A stretch of DNA of 64,000 nt from JBHHUI01 sp965248775 (GTDB taxonomy: Bacteria; Chloroflexota; Anaerolineae; Anaerolineales; JBHHUI01). Position 1 is the stretch's first letter, and each line of letters begins with the position of its first letter. The position numbers and the translations under genes are program-made. This document shows, one piece after another, positions 52,805 to 61,920 of this stretch. The notes beneath the pieces are model-generated. The model worked only from the letters and a program-made list of their open reading frames with translations. It did no database searches and was not told where the DNA came from. The stretch spans positions 310,001 to 374,000 of the forward strand of contig OZ252150.1 in the NCBI GenBank assembly GCA_965248775.1, read 5' to 3'.

Positions 52805-53947
52805 TCAGCCGAACCACTCCCGCAGGTGCTCGGCCTCGAAATCAAATTTCTGGTGCAGTTGCTCAACCGATGGCTCGGTCAGGCGAACATCGGGGCGCGG
52901 GTCGGCCAGGAAGTTCCCGGTCACGAGCATGGCCTGCCCATTGCCCACTTCCAGATAGCAGCCTCCCTCGCCACTGAACTCGGCGGTCGGTGCCTCTCCT
53001 GCCAAGCGAGCTGCGATGCGTTCCCCCACGGTCACACCCATCCCCTCGGCGAAGACTCCCGCCTTGGGCATCGGCTTGCCCACCGCCATCATCACTCGTG
53101 CCACATCGCCAATGGCATACACGCCGTCGAATGACGTTTCGAGCGTACGGGAGTCCACCGGCACCCACGGCGCACTCTGGGTGAGGGCGCTGTTGCGCAC
53201 GACCTGCGGCGCGCGATGCGGTGCAATGCCCAGTAAAAGATCGTAAGCGCTGCGACTGCCGTCGGCGAAGACAACCGCCTCTGCCTCCACCCGTACGGCC
53301 TGTTTGTTCGCGCCGAAGCGGATACCGTGCGCGGCCATTCGGCCCTCAAGTGCATCGCAGGCGGCCGGCCCGGCAACGGGCAACGAGCCCGGCTTGGGGG
53401 TGAACACCTCCATTTCGAAATCGACACCGCGCGTGCTGAGTTGCTCCTGCACGAGCAGCGCAATCTCAAAGGGGGCCGCCGGGCATTTGATTACCTCACC
53501 GAAGATGCCGACCACCACCCGGCCACCCGCGAAGGATTGCAGCGCCTCGCGCGCCGCCTCGACTCCAGCGCGGTCGTAGACGCTGTGGGCGTGCTTGCTA
53601 AAGCCGGGGATTTTTTCGGGGTGCAGTGCCGCACCGAGCGCCACCACCAGCACATCGGCATCGATGCGTTCGCCATCCACAGTGGCCGCGCGCGCGTCCG
53701 GATCGATGGCCTCGATCTCGCCCTGGATCACGCGCACACCGGCGGTGCTCTGATCGGCGATCGGGCGCAGGCCTTCTTCGAGTGTGGATTCGCCCACCAG
53801 CACCCACGATTTGCGGAAACCCACAAGGAAATGGGATTGTTTATCGACCAGGATGACTTCGTCGTCGCTGTCAGGGCGCCGATCGCGCAATGTGCGCGCC
53901 ACGGCCAAACCGCCGAAACCACCGCCTAAAATTAATATGCGTGCCAT
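52805..53947 (-). CDS. SQR/NDH-2-like FAD-dependent oxidoreductase
   Basis: 380 residues from the ATG at 53947 (MARILILGGGFGGLAV), with GGGAGG upstream. The N-terminal Rossmann motif binds FAD; the segment VVVGIFGEVIKCPAAPFEIA contains a single Cys at the place where sulfide:quinone reductases keep a catalytic Cys, and GVYAIGDVARV is the second FAD-binding motif. The GEVIKCPAAPFE pattern belongs to a large group related to SQR, FCSD and NDH-2. Only one of the two to three catalytic Cys of true SQR is visible, so sulfide oxidation is not certain. It probably passes electrons from NADH or sulfide to quinone at the membrane. Confidence 0.82.
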   Translation of the reverse strand: MARILILGGGFGGLAVARTLRDRRPDSDDEVILVDKQSHFLVGFRKSWVLVGESTLEEGLRPIADQSTAGVRVIQGEIEAIDPDARAATVDGERIDADVLVVALGAALHPEKIPGFSKHAHSVYDRAGVEAAREALQSFAGGRVVVGIFGEVIKCPAAPFEIALLVQEQLSTRGVDFEMEVFTPKPGSLPVAGPAACDALEGRMAAHGIRFGANKQAVRVEAEAVVFADGSRSAYDLLLGIAPHRAPQVVRNSALTQSAPWVPVDSRTLETSFDGVYAIGDVARVMMAVGKPMPKAGVFAEGMGVTVGERIAARLAGEAPTAEFSGEGGCYLEVGNGQAMLVTGNFLADPRPDVRLTEPSVEQLHQKFDFEAEHLREWFG

Positions 53948-54009
53948 GTATTGCCTCCCATGTTGGAGAAGGGTGATCAAAACTTCTGCGCATTATATCA
54001 ATGCGCCGT

Positions 54010-54044
54010 CCATTAAAAGTAAACGCCGGACATCACGTCCGGCG
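54010..54044 (-). terminator. Rho-independent terminator of tRNA-Met
   Basis: On the minus strand, after the tRNA, CGCCGGAC-GTGAT-GTCCGGCG (54024-54044) forms an 8-bp G+C-rich stem with a five-base loop, followed by TTTACTTTTAAT (54012-54023). The position right after the tRNA 3' end, together with the T-rich tract, supports this. Confidence 0.75.
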
Positions 54045-54055
54045 GTCTGAGACAG

Positions 54056-54128
54056 TGGCGAGGGTGGGACTTGAACCCACGGCCCGCGGCTTATGAATCC
54101 GCTGCTCTGCCAACTGAGCTACCTCGCC
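54056..54128 (-). tRNA. tRNA-Met (anticodon CAT)
   Basis: 73 bases on the minus strand. Acceptor GGCGAGG pairs with CCTCGCC; the D arm GCTCAGTTGGCAGAGC, anticodon loop TTCATAA (anticodon CAT) and T arm GTGGG-TTCAAGT-CCCAC are standard. One pair of the anticodon stem (A next to the loop opposite G) is mismatched. The 3' CCA is not encoded. A CAT anticodon could also mean an Ile tRNA modified to lysidine; a first-pair G-C argues against the initiator. Confidence 0.9.
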
Positions 54129-54212
54129 ATTTTGCGCTAGAAATTATAGCAGCAGGATAGGGGCAGGGTACCCTAAATTTGGCGGTTCTCCTAAATATCA
54201 CGGAGAATAATA

Positions 54213-55157
54213 ATGTCGACACGTACTTTAGGGCAACGGACTCTCACAGTTTTTTTGTCCCAAGATGACCACTTGTTGACGCAGATAAGTGCCTTCTTGG
54301 TTGACAGACAATCACAGAGTCTGAGCAGTGGCACACTCGGTTTCTATCGGCAGAAGCTCGACAAATTCGCTGAGTATTGTGACATCAATGCTATCAAGCA
54401 CATTACAGAAATCTCGTCGAATGACCTCCGAGAATACTTGCTGTGGTTGGAGTCAACTTCCCACAATCCGGGTGGTGTCCATGCGTTTTACCGGACGATT
54501 CGCACGTTCCTCTATTGGTGGGAAAATGAGATAGAGCCTGACGATTGGAAGAATCCTATTCGAAAAGTCAGGGCACCCCGAGTTGATACTAAGCCCTTGG
54601 AACCGACTGACATCAGCATTATCAAGTCCATGTTGGAGACATGTGACCGACACTCCTTGACCGGTCGTAGAGACCGCGCCGCATTTATCTTTCTCATGGA
54701 CACGGGCGTTCGTGCAGGTGAATTTGTCGAGCTTGACCTAGCGGACTGCGAGTACCCCAGCGGTGCAGTGACCGTGCGACGTGGCAAAGGGGGCAAACCC
54801 CGAACAGTATTTATGGGTCGCAAGACCCTAAAAGTTGTACGTGCATATCTAAGGTTTCGTGAAGACAAGTGTCCTGCGCTCTGGGTAACCGATGAAGGTA
54901 CTCGCATAAAATACTCCGGCCTTCGTAGTATGGTCGTAAGACGTGCAAAGAAAGTCGGAGTCAAGCCGCCGAGTCTTCACAGTTTCCGCCGCTTCTTTGC
55001 CCTTCAATGTCTTAGAAACGGCATGGACATTTTCACCCTGCAGAAAGCGATGGGCCATGCCGACCTGACAGTGCTACGACGTTATCTCGCACAAACCACA
55101 GAGGACGTGGCGAAGACGCATAGAATTGCCGGGTCAGTGGATAATGCAGATTGGTGA
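54213..55157 (+). CDS. Tyrosine recombinase/integrase
   Basis: 314 residues. An N-terminal SAM-like core-binding domain (residues ~25-110) is followed by the catalytic domain with TGVRAGEFVELDL (first Arg), RRGKGGKPRTVFMG (the beta-hairpin Lys), HSFRRFFALQCL (His-x-x-Arg) and MGHADLTVLRRYL (second His and the nucleophilic Tyr). All catalytic residues are present. It starts 85 bp from the 5' end of the tRNA-Met, a classical integration target, though integrases usually face the tRNA 3' end. No excisionase or clear attachment repeats are seen. It may mark the edge of an integrated element that includes the kinase genes to its right. Confidence 0.9.
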   Translation: MSTRTLGQRTLTVFLSQDDHLLTQISAFLVDRQSQSLSSGTLGFYRQKLDKFAEYCDINAIKHITEISSNDLREYLLWLESTSHNPGGVHAFYRTIRTFLYWWENEIEPDDWKNPIRKVRAPRVDTKPLEPTDISIIKSMLETCDRHSLTGRRDRAAFIFLMDTGVRAGEFVELDLADCEYPSGAVTVRRGKGGKPRTVFMGRKTLKVVRAYLRFREDKCPALWVTDEGTRIKYSGLRSMVVRRAKKVGVKPPSLHSFRRFFALQCLRNGMDIFTLQKAMGHADLTVLRRYLAQTTEDVAKTHRIAGSVDNADW

Positions 55158-55234
55158 AAATAGAGTGTGTGGTATTAGATGGCCTTCAGGCTACCGCTAT
55201 TTGTAGTTCGGGTGATGGTGTATAACAAGGTACT

Positions 55235-56449
55235 ATGGCTGAAAAAGATGAACGACCGGGAAGCATAGCCCCTCGTTGGGTGCAGGCGGAAGAGATGCTC
55301 AATTCGCAGACGAGCGTTCTAGAGAGCATGGCTACGGGAGTAAATGTTACTGATCAGAATGCGATCATCATCTACTCCAATCCAGCGTTTGACGCGATGT
55401 TTGGTTATGAGCGCGACGAATTGATTGGTAAACACGTGTCGATTCTGAATGCTGAATCGCCAGAGGAGAACGCCCTCATTGTTGAGGAGATCAGCGCACA
55501 ATTGCGGACAGCCGGATCCTGGCGCGGAGAGTTCTATAATATTCGAAAGGATGGAACGCCTTTTACCACATACACTCGCATTAACGACCTGGAAGTGTCA
55601 GGGGAGACCTATTGGATTTCGATCCAAGATGACATCACCGAGCGGGTGCAGGCAGAGGCAGCCCTTGATAAAGAACGCAAAATGTTACGAACAATTATTG
55701 ACACTGTCTTTGATTTCATCTATGTCAAAGATGTCGACGGTCGTTATCTCATTTCCAACCCGGCCCACGCGCGATCCTTGGGGAAATCATCTGTAAATGA
55801 TGTAGTTGGGAAATCAAATTCGGAAGTTCACGAGCCGAAGGTCGCTGCTCAGTACGATGCGGATGAGCAGGCCATTATCCAAACCGGTCAACCTCGAGTT
55901 GTCAAGGATGAGGTGCGAATAAACCAGCTGGGCGAACCGATATGGATGTCGACAACGAAGGTGCCCTTACGAGATTCCGAGGGGCAAATTATCGGAATTG
56001 TGGGTATTTCTCGCGATATCACCGCGGCCAAACAAGCCGAAGATAAATTGATTGACAGCAACCTACGCTTCACTCAGATTTCCGAGTATATCGATGATGC
56101 CTTTTGGCTTATGGATGCTGAAGCCCCCAACAACGCAACGATTATTTTCTTGAATCCGGCTTTTGAACGTATATGGCAGCGCTCTGCTGCAGAGCTTTAT
56201 CAGGATCCGGCTCTTTGGTATGAATGCATTCACGAAGAGGATAAAGAGCGTGTCGTAAAAGCTTTTACGAATTTTATACAGGGGGATGGAGACTACGAAC
56301 TGGAGTACAGGATTGTCAGACCTGATAATACTGTGCGCACAATAGCAGATCAAGGAAATCTTGTTAGGGACGAAAATGGCAAGATAACTCGTGTGGCCGG
56401 CATCGCCAGGGACATCACTGAACGGAAGCGGGCCGAGGTAGCATTGTAA
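55235..56449 (+). pseudogene. PAS-rich histidine kinase, N-terminal part ending at an in-frame TAA
   Basis: 404 residues with three PAS/PAC domains (about 20-140, 145-270 and 275-400): MATGVNVTDQNAIIIYSNPAF, DTVFDFIYVKDVDGRYLISN and ISEYIDDAFWLMDAEAPNNA. At 56447-56449 the frame meets TAA just after AEVAL, and continues without interruption in the same frame with KSQAFYSQAERMGKLGYWEW to the end of the kinase at 57970. The expected codon there is CAA (ALQKSQ is a common linker), so a single C-to-T change would explain the stop. No membrane helix is visible. The whole gene would encode 911 residues. Confidence 0.85.
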
Positions 56450-56482
56450 AAAAGTCAGGCGTTCTATAGTCAGGCGGAACGC

Positions 56483-57970
56483 ATGGGCAAGCTGGGTTAC
56501 TGGGAGTGGGACCGCATAAATGACAAGCTGGTTACCTGCTCAGAGCAGTTCGCGCGGAATTATGAGATGAGCGTGGACGAAGCTCTGGTTTTCTTCTCAA
56601 AACGGGAGTCTGACGTAAGCGTAATACATCCGGATGACAAGGAACGGTACAAACAACGCTCTGATGATTCTGAAAAACAGCTGAAAGGAATGGATATTGA
56701 ATTCAGTATCATCACCCGCTCAGGCGCCGTCCGCCATGTGTATCTTCGGAGTAAGATTTTGCTGGATGATCAAAATAGGATTATCAAGTCCTTCGGGACC
56801 GAACAGGACATCACCGAGCACAAGCGGGCTGAGGAAGCACTGCGGGAGAGCAACAATATTAACCGCGCGCTACTCGATGCCATCCCCGATGCCATTTTCC
56901 GCATTGATAAAAAAGGGATTTATCTGGACGTAAGATCAGCAAATGATTGGAACACGCTACTTCCCATCAGCGAGCTGCCTGGTAAGACAATTTCAGCCAC
57001 GTTGCCCCTGACAGTGGCGCAAGACTCAATGCAACACATTGCCAACGCCTTACAAACTGGTACTGTCCAATTGCATGAATACACCTTGGAAATAGAGGGT
57101 AATACGCGCTTTTATGAAGCGCGTATTGCGCGATCTCTGGCAGACGAAGTTCTGAGCCTCGTGCGGGATATAACGATTCACAAGAGGGCGGAGGAGGCGT
57201 TAGAAACCGCGAATGCAGAACTCGCCCAGGCTGTCGAACAGGCGCAGGAACTGGCACTCGTCGCCGATGCGGCCAATCGCTCCACGACTCAGTTTCTGGC
57301 CAACACCTCACACGAGCTGCGAACTCCACTCAGCATCATTATTAGCTTCCTGAAGATATTGAACGATGGCCTGGCGAAGACACCCGAGCAGGAGCGCGAC
57401 TTCCTCCAGATAGCGCTGAAAAACGCCAACCATCTGCTTACCGTCGTCAATGACCTGCTCAACATTACCATCGTTGAAACTGGACGACTGAAAATCAACC
57501 TGGAGCGTGTACGGCTCGCCGACGTGCTCGATGAAGTGAAGCAGGCGACTGGCGTGCTGGCGGAGAAGAAAGGCCTGGCTCTACAGTTCGACTACTCCCC
57601 TGGGCTATTCGTCCGGGTCGACGCGGCGCGTCTTCGACAAGTGCTTCTTAATTTGGTGGGTAACGCCATCAAGTTCACAGATTCCGGAAAAGTGTCGGTG
57701 AACGCAAATCCTGCAGCCGACCCCGATTACGCGCTGATCGAAATTACGGATACAGGGGTGGGCATTAGCCCACGTTTTATGTCGAGCGCGTTTGACAAAT
57801 TTTCTCAGGCTGATTCGTCCTTTTCCCGTGTACATGGCGGCACGGGGTTGGGGCTGGCTATATCGCGCGGGTTGGTCGAGATGATGGGTGGCGAGATCGT
57901 GCTGGAGTCGGAAGGTGAGGGTCGCGGGACACGCGCTTGGCTGACTTTGCCAATTGCGGAGAAACCATGA
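56483..57970 (+). pseudogene. PAS-rich histidine kinase, C-terminal part with catalytic core
   Basis: The rest of the gene that begins at 55235, in the same frame after the TAA at 56447. The start given is the internal ATG at 56483, so this part could be translated alone into a 495-residue soluble kinase. It has a PAS domain like that of the kinase at 41015 (GKLGYWEWDRIND), another PAS, HisKA (QFLANTSHELRTPLSIIIS) and HATPase_c (NLVGNAIKFT, DTGVGISP, HGGTGLGLAISRGLVEMMGG). The catalytic core is closely similar to that of the kinase at 43235-44844 and even keeps the sequence (FDKFSQAD) that is broken by TAA in that gene. Confidence 0.85.
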
Positions 57971-58182
57971 GCTTGCTCATGCTCGTAGTTGATCGCCTGC
58001 AGGACAACGCCGCACTACGTCCAGCCGTGGCCGGGGCGTCACTGTGCGACATCCTCAGTCAGACGTCGATTGGCATGGCAACCCCATCCTCGATATTGGC
58101 GCATGTTGCATTGGTGAGTCAAGCAAAGCGCGCCGAATCTCTCGGCGTGATCAGGTGCGAGAATGACGGCGAGTCGAGCTGA
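57967..58182 (+). pseudogene. Possible truncated response regulator remnant
   Basis: The ATG at 57967 overlaps the stop of the kinase (ATGA). The first residues, MSLLMLVVDRLQDNAALRPA, resemble the start of a receiver domain (ILVVDDxxDNxxLLR), but the second acidic residue is Arg here and no phospho-acceptor Asp or later receiver motif follows; the frame ends at 58182 after 71 codons. A truncated or frameshifted receiver gene is the best guess. The 195 bases after it are AT-rich, without a gene. Confidence 0.35.
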
Positions 58183-58376
58183 AATTCAGTAGCGTAGGCC
58201 ACGAATCTATGACTCATAATTATTCGGATCCTATGCCATTTATTTAGCTCCGATGCCTACACCCCGTAAAGTTGTGAAGGGTAGATTATTCTGTCGATGC
58301 TTATTATTTAGAATACAAGTAAATAGGGAATATTTTGTAAAAGGATTCGGATCCTCTCGAGCATCATAATTGATCC

Positions 58377-59195
58377 ATGACTACCCTCCGTATTGATACT
58401 ATACGCCTGCTTACGCGCGAGATGAAAAAGTGGTTCCTGTTGGACACCGGCCTCGTCGCTATCTCTGGACTTCAACTGTTCGTGCTCACCAATTACACTG
58501 ATACCTTTTTCGCCTGGACGATCATGACACCCATCACGGCTGCATTTCTCGGAGCAGCGTATTGGGGGAGTGTCCCGCTCGTCTACTTGTCATCCCGACA
58601 ACGCTATTGGTCACACGCGAGATTAGCCGTCTTGGGCGTCTTTGTTTTCACAACGTTGACAACCGCCTTCACACTGATCCACCTTGATCGCTTTCACATG
58701 GATAGTGTGTTCGGCTGGGCTTGGCTCGCTGTCTATATATTTGTGCCTCCCGCGCTGCTGGTGCTAGTGCTACGTCAGCTTCGACATCCAGGTACAGATC
58801 CCGCGCGGGCGAAACCGCTGCCTGGGTGGTTGCGCGTTATCATTGGAGCGCAAGCCGTGGTCCTGTTGATACTTGGATATTTTCTGCTTATTTCACCCGT
58901 GTCAATTGGTGAAGCGTATTGGCCGTGGACCCTCTCGGCCTTGACCGGGCGCGCGGTTGGCGCCTGGCTCATGGGGATCGGCACAACTGCTGCCCAGGCA
59001 GTGTGGGAAAACGACTTCGCACGCATGCGCGCTGCATCTATCGGCTATACGTTCCTCGGCGTGCTGCAGCTGGCGACGGTCGCTCGCTATTCTGGCATGT
59101 TGGATTGGGCCGCGCCGCGCACCTGGGTTTATCTTGCATTCGTCGTGAGCATGTTGGGCGTGAATCTCTACGCCTGGCAAAGGTCTCGCCAGTGA
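58377..59195 (+). CDS. Unrecognised seven-helix membrane protein
   Basis: 272 residues from the ATG at 58377. Hydrophobic segments at about residues 20-40, 45-70, 82-105, 112-135, 155-178, 185-210 and 220-262. It is rich in Trp and aromatic residues and has no recognised catalytic motif. Loops are short; one between helices 4 and 5 is basic (RQLRHPGTDPARAKPLPG). An AT-rich leader of nearly 200 bases with the repeated 10-mer TTCGGATCCT (58223 and 58346) precedes it, which might hold a promoter or operator. I do not recognise the family. A short ORF with a strong ribosome-binding site follows. Confidence 0.7.
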   Translation: MTTLRIDTIRLLTREMKKWFLLDTGLVAISGLQLFVLTNYTDTFFAWTIMTPITAAFLGAAYWGSVPLVYLSSRQRYWSHARLAVLGVFVFTTLTTAFTLIHLDRFHMDSVFGWAWLAVYIFVPPALLVLVLRQLRHPGTDPARAKPLPGWLRVIIGAQAVVLLILGYFLLISPVSIGEAYWPWTLSALTGRAVGAWLMGIGTTAAQAVWENDFARMRAASIGYTFLGVLQLATVARYSGMLDWAAPRTWVYLAFVVSMLGVNLYAWQRSRQ

Positions 59196-59222
59196 TGAGT
59201 AATGACTGCAGGAAGGAGAACT

Positions 59223-59420
59223 ATGCGACCTGTCGATTCCGATGAACACGATATGTCCCGTTGGACTTACACATGGAAGCCGTACCGGAAGATAAGACCA
59301 CGCGCGCCGGTCTCAAGGAGGTGTGGTCGAAAAATCCGGAAACTATTTAGACTGAGTGATCAATTGCCATGGGTTGGATCGATATCGAAAACATGTACTT
59401 ATTGCACTGCGTTTGAATAA
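59223..59420 (+). CDS. Doubtful small ORF after a strong ribosome-binding site
   Basis: AAGGAG lies six bases before the ATG at 59223. The frame reads MRPVDSDEHDMSRWTYTW and then a basic, low-complexity stretch. In the neighbouring frame, from 59274 to 59350, MEAVPEDKTTRAGLKEVW then SKNPETI looks more protein-like, so a one-base shift may have broken an original protein of about 42 residues ending at 59350. Either way the product is unknown. Confidence 0.3.
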   Translation: MRPVDSDEHDMSRWTYTWKPYRKIRPRAPVSRRCGRKIRKLFRLSDQLPWVGSISKTCTYCTAFE

Positions 59421-59443
59421 AATTCGCTGAAACTCGGATAGAC

Positions 59444-60598
59444 CTAACTTACAGTCACAGTAACGATTGTCGTATTATTCCCCTCGCTGTTTTCGTCGAT
59501 TACACCACAATAGTCCGCAGAGAATTCAATAATGAAACTGCCATAGCCGACGACATCCACGCTTACGTTGACGTCAGCAGATTCTTCTGCGGGTGCCAGG
59601 GGGACCACATTCTTCGCGTCGAGTGGTGGCGCAAGACATAGCAGCTTTTGTGAGCCCTGGACTAAGCCATCCACAAAACTCCCAAGTGCACCTGCGGTGC
59701 CAATATTCTTCACACGCACATTGAAATTGAAAGTAGTGGTTGGGTTTGCTGGTTGTGGAACGACGTAAATGATATTGGCCGAGCCGATCACGGATGCAGA
59801 CGAGATGACCAGGTCTATACCTGTTGGAGTCGCGGAGGCCGTTGCGGTCTGTGTCGGCGTACTGGTGATTGTGGGGGTCGCCGTAATCGTCGGCGTGCTG
59901 GTCGGACTTGCTACGATGATCTGAACAAATGGCGTGGATCCAAACGGCGCATTACCCGGGTTGTGCATGCGCCAGCCGCCCTTGTATGTTTTCGGTGCAG
60001 TCGGCGCGACCAGATTGACAGATAGATTTATTACCGCGCCCGGCGCGACGATGCCTGAAATTGGGAACGAGTCGGGACCACTCAACTGATCGCCGCTGAC
60101 GAAGCGATAGGTATAGGAACTGTTCCACGTGCAGGTACCCGAGTTCCGGATGCTCCAGGTTTTGGTAAATGTATCTCCGGGTTCAAACTGTGTATCATCG
60201 GGGATCGTGATATCGGCCACAAACTGTGCTCCATCGGTACAACCCTCCACACCGGGTGTGTTCGTCGGACCTTCCGTATCAGTTGGTTTGGGTTCTGGAG
60301 TTTCAGTGGAGGTTTCTTCGCCAGCCTCCTGCCCAGCATCTGATTCGCCTTCAGGCGTATTCGTGGCAGTCGCGTCCTATTCGGCCAACGCTGCAGCCGT
60401 CGCTGCTAAGATCGCCTCGACCGTTTGGGCAACTGCCGTTTCTGCGGCTGCTTCTTCTGCCTTCGCAGACAAGATCGCCTCGATCGTTTGTTGAGCCGCT
60501 GCTTCAGGATCATTCGCCCCGGCTCCGAAATTGCACGCCAGAGCAGTAAAAATCACAAATATAAGAGATACCGATAAAACTCGACTTTGCTTCAGCAT
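59444..60598 (-). pseudogene. NBR1-Ig-domain lipoprotein interrupted by an in-frame TAG
   Basis: Starts at the ATG at 60598 (MLKQSRVLSVSLIFVIF), with GGAGG upstream; a lipobox (TALAC) directs lipid attachment. A Glu/Ala-rich helix (EAAAQQTIEAILSAKAEEAA) is followed at 60377-60379 by TAG, and the same frame continues with DATATNTPEGESDAG to the NBR1-Ig-like domain (PGDTFTKTWSIRNSGTCTW, YKGGWRMHNPG), a Thr-rich stalk (PTSTPTITATPTITSTP) and a CARDB-like domain ending in NNTTIVTVTVS. The expected codon is probably CAG. The gene would encode about 384 residues exposed on the cell surface. The two open parts are 60377-60598 and 59444-60376. Confidence 0.82.
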
Positions 60599-60841
60599 TA
60601 CTATCGCCTCCAACTAAATGTCATCCAATTATAGGTTCTACATTTTCTCGGGCGCAAAAATGCGACGCTTTGAGATGCATCTTGGCTTCGTGATCTGTGC
60701 CTGCCATTTGAGCCCAAGCATGGCCGATTGCTCAAAGCACCTGTTATCATACCAAGCGACAGTACTCCGATCTCAGATCAAGATAATTACGGAACGACAA
60801 AGCTGCGCAAGGGCGAATTGTCTTCGTAAGGAGGGAATACA

Positions 60842-61297
60842 ATGGAGTCACAGGATAATTTAGACTTTGATCGGTTATTAGGTGAAATTATTGAGGAGAT
60901 GACATCGCTATCATCACAGCCCCTTGATACCGAATTTTTAGATACATCCAAAGCAGTCGAAACATTCTTGCTTGTGGGAGATCGCCGCACCATGGAATCT
61001 GGTACGTTCCACAGGCTTAATCCACGCCGTACGACGTTAGGTCGCCACCTCGACAACGATATTATTCTGGCTGCCAAAGGCGTTTCTCGATCGCATTGCT
61101 ACATTGTCAATCAAGGAGGCACGCACTGGATTTATGATGCTCGCAGCTCAAACGGAACTTCTCTGAATGAAGAATTCATCGGCGAAGAAGGAGCTCCTTT
61201 GCGGCATCAGGACAATATCGTTCTTGGCGGGCGACTCGTCATTGTATATGTCCATCTCAAGGTCTCCGATTCTCTGATAACGCGGCTCTTAGGCTAA
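60842..61297 (+). CDS. FHA domain protein
   Basis: 151 residues, with AAGGAGGG upstream of the ATG. A short acidic N-terminal part (residues 1-40) precedes an FHA domain: RTTLGRHLDNDIILAAKGVS with the conserved GR, SRSHCYIV with the phosphothreonine-binding Ser and His, and DARSSNGTSLNEE. FHA domains bind phosphothreonine, so it could read signals from the Ser/Thr kinases at 20696 and 28985, although none is adjacent. It is convergent with the remnant that ends at 61294. Nothing indicates a membrane segment. Confidence 0.9.
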   Translation: MESQDNLDFDRLLGEIIEEMTSLSSQPLDTEFLDTSKAVETFLLVGDRRTMESGTFHRLNPRRTTLGRHLDNDIILAAKGVSRSHCYIVNQGGTHWIYDARSSNGTSLNEEFIGEEGAPLRHQDNIVLGGRLVIVYVHLKVSDSLITRLLG

Positions 61298-61530
61298 TAA
61301 TTACCACCGCAGCTGTAGTTAAAGCCTTCATACCCGCTCCCGTTCGTGCAGCCTGCGAAATATGCTGGCGGCCAATCTCGTACTTGTCCGACACACTTCT
61401 TTAAGCTGACATCAGTCGGTTCTTTGCTATCCGTCCACCAGAAATCGCTAGCGTTAATGACCCCGCGAAATCAGCCGAATCCATTCCTAACCAGAACCGC
61501 ACAAGGTCGTTGATTGCAATCATTTGTGTG
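61294..61530 (-). pseudogene. Remnant of a cysteine-containing secreted protein
   Basis: A minus-strand frame of 79 codons, bounded by TGA at 61531 and ending at TAG (61294-61296), with one in-frame TGA at 61471-61473. After it, FRGVINASDFWWTDSKEPTD and CVGQVRDWPPAYFAGCTNGS read like the C-terminal end of a secreted protein with paired Cys. No start codon or family is recognised. Its stop overlaps that of the FHA gene on the opposite strand. Confidence 0.35.
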
Positions 61531-61553
61531 TCAAAGCTACAGGAGATTTGTGA

Positions 61554-61907
61554 ATGCCAGCCGATCAGAAAATAGACTACATTGAACTACCCGCGAGCAA
61601 CTTTGATCTAACACAAGCGTTTTATGAAAAAGCTTTTCATTGGGCGTTTACAGATTTTGGGCCTGACTACCGAGCGTTCACCGATGGCAAGATCGATGGG
61701 GGCTTTTATAAATCGGAACAGCACTCAGCAACCGAGAACGGCGCTGCTCTAATTATTCTGTACGCGATAGATTTGGAACAAACTAGAGAAGCCGTCCTGT
61801 CAAATGGTGGCACTGTTGTGAAAGATATTTTCTCGTTTCCGGGCGGTCGCCGTTTTCATTTCACCGATCCCAATGGGAATGAACTCGCCGTCTGGTCAGA
61901 TAGTTAG
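61554..61907 (+). CDS. VOC (glyoxalase/bleomycin resistance) family protein
   Basis: 117 residues from the ATG at 61554, with AGGAG upstream. IDYIELPASNFDLTQAFYEK begins a typical VOC beta-alpha-beta unit and GGRRFHFTDPNGNELAVWSD closes it; the Glu in this last motif and an early residue would bind metal. One VOC module of this length works as a dimer. Substrates cannot be inferred; relatives include lactoylglutathione lyase-like and antibiotic-binding proteins. The gene stands alone between a remnant and a repeat element. Confidence 0.88.
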   Translation: MPADQKIDYIELPASNFDLTQAFYEKAFHWAFTDFGPDYRAFTDGKIDGGFYKSEQHSATENGAALIILYAIDLEQTREAVLSNGGTVVKDIFSFPGGRRFHFTDPNGNELAVWSDS

Positions 61908-61920
61908 GGTCCGTGAATAT

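Noticed and set aside
54056..54128. tRNA-Met as an attachment site with a second copy in the window
   Set aside because: I found no repeat of the tRNA arms elsewhere in the window, so element borders cannot be set.
44632..60379. Alternative genetic code with TAA/TAG read as Gln
   Set aside because: Intact genes in the same window (for example the IS transposase and the permease-linked genes) end at normal TAA, TAG or TGA, and tens of Gln codons are CAA/CAG; point mutation or sequence error is simpler.
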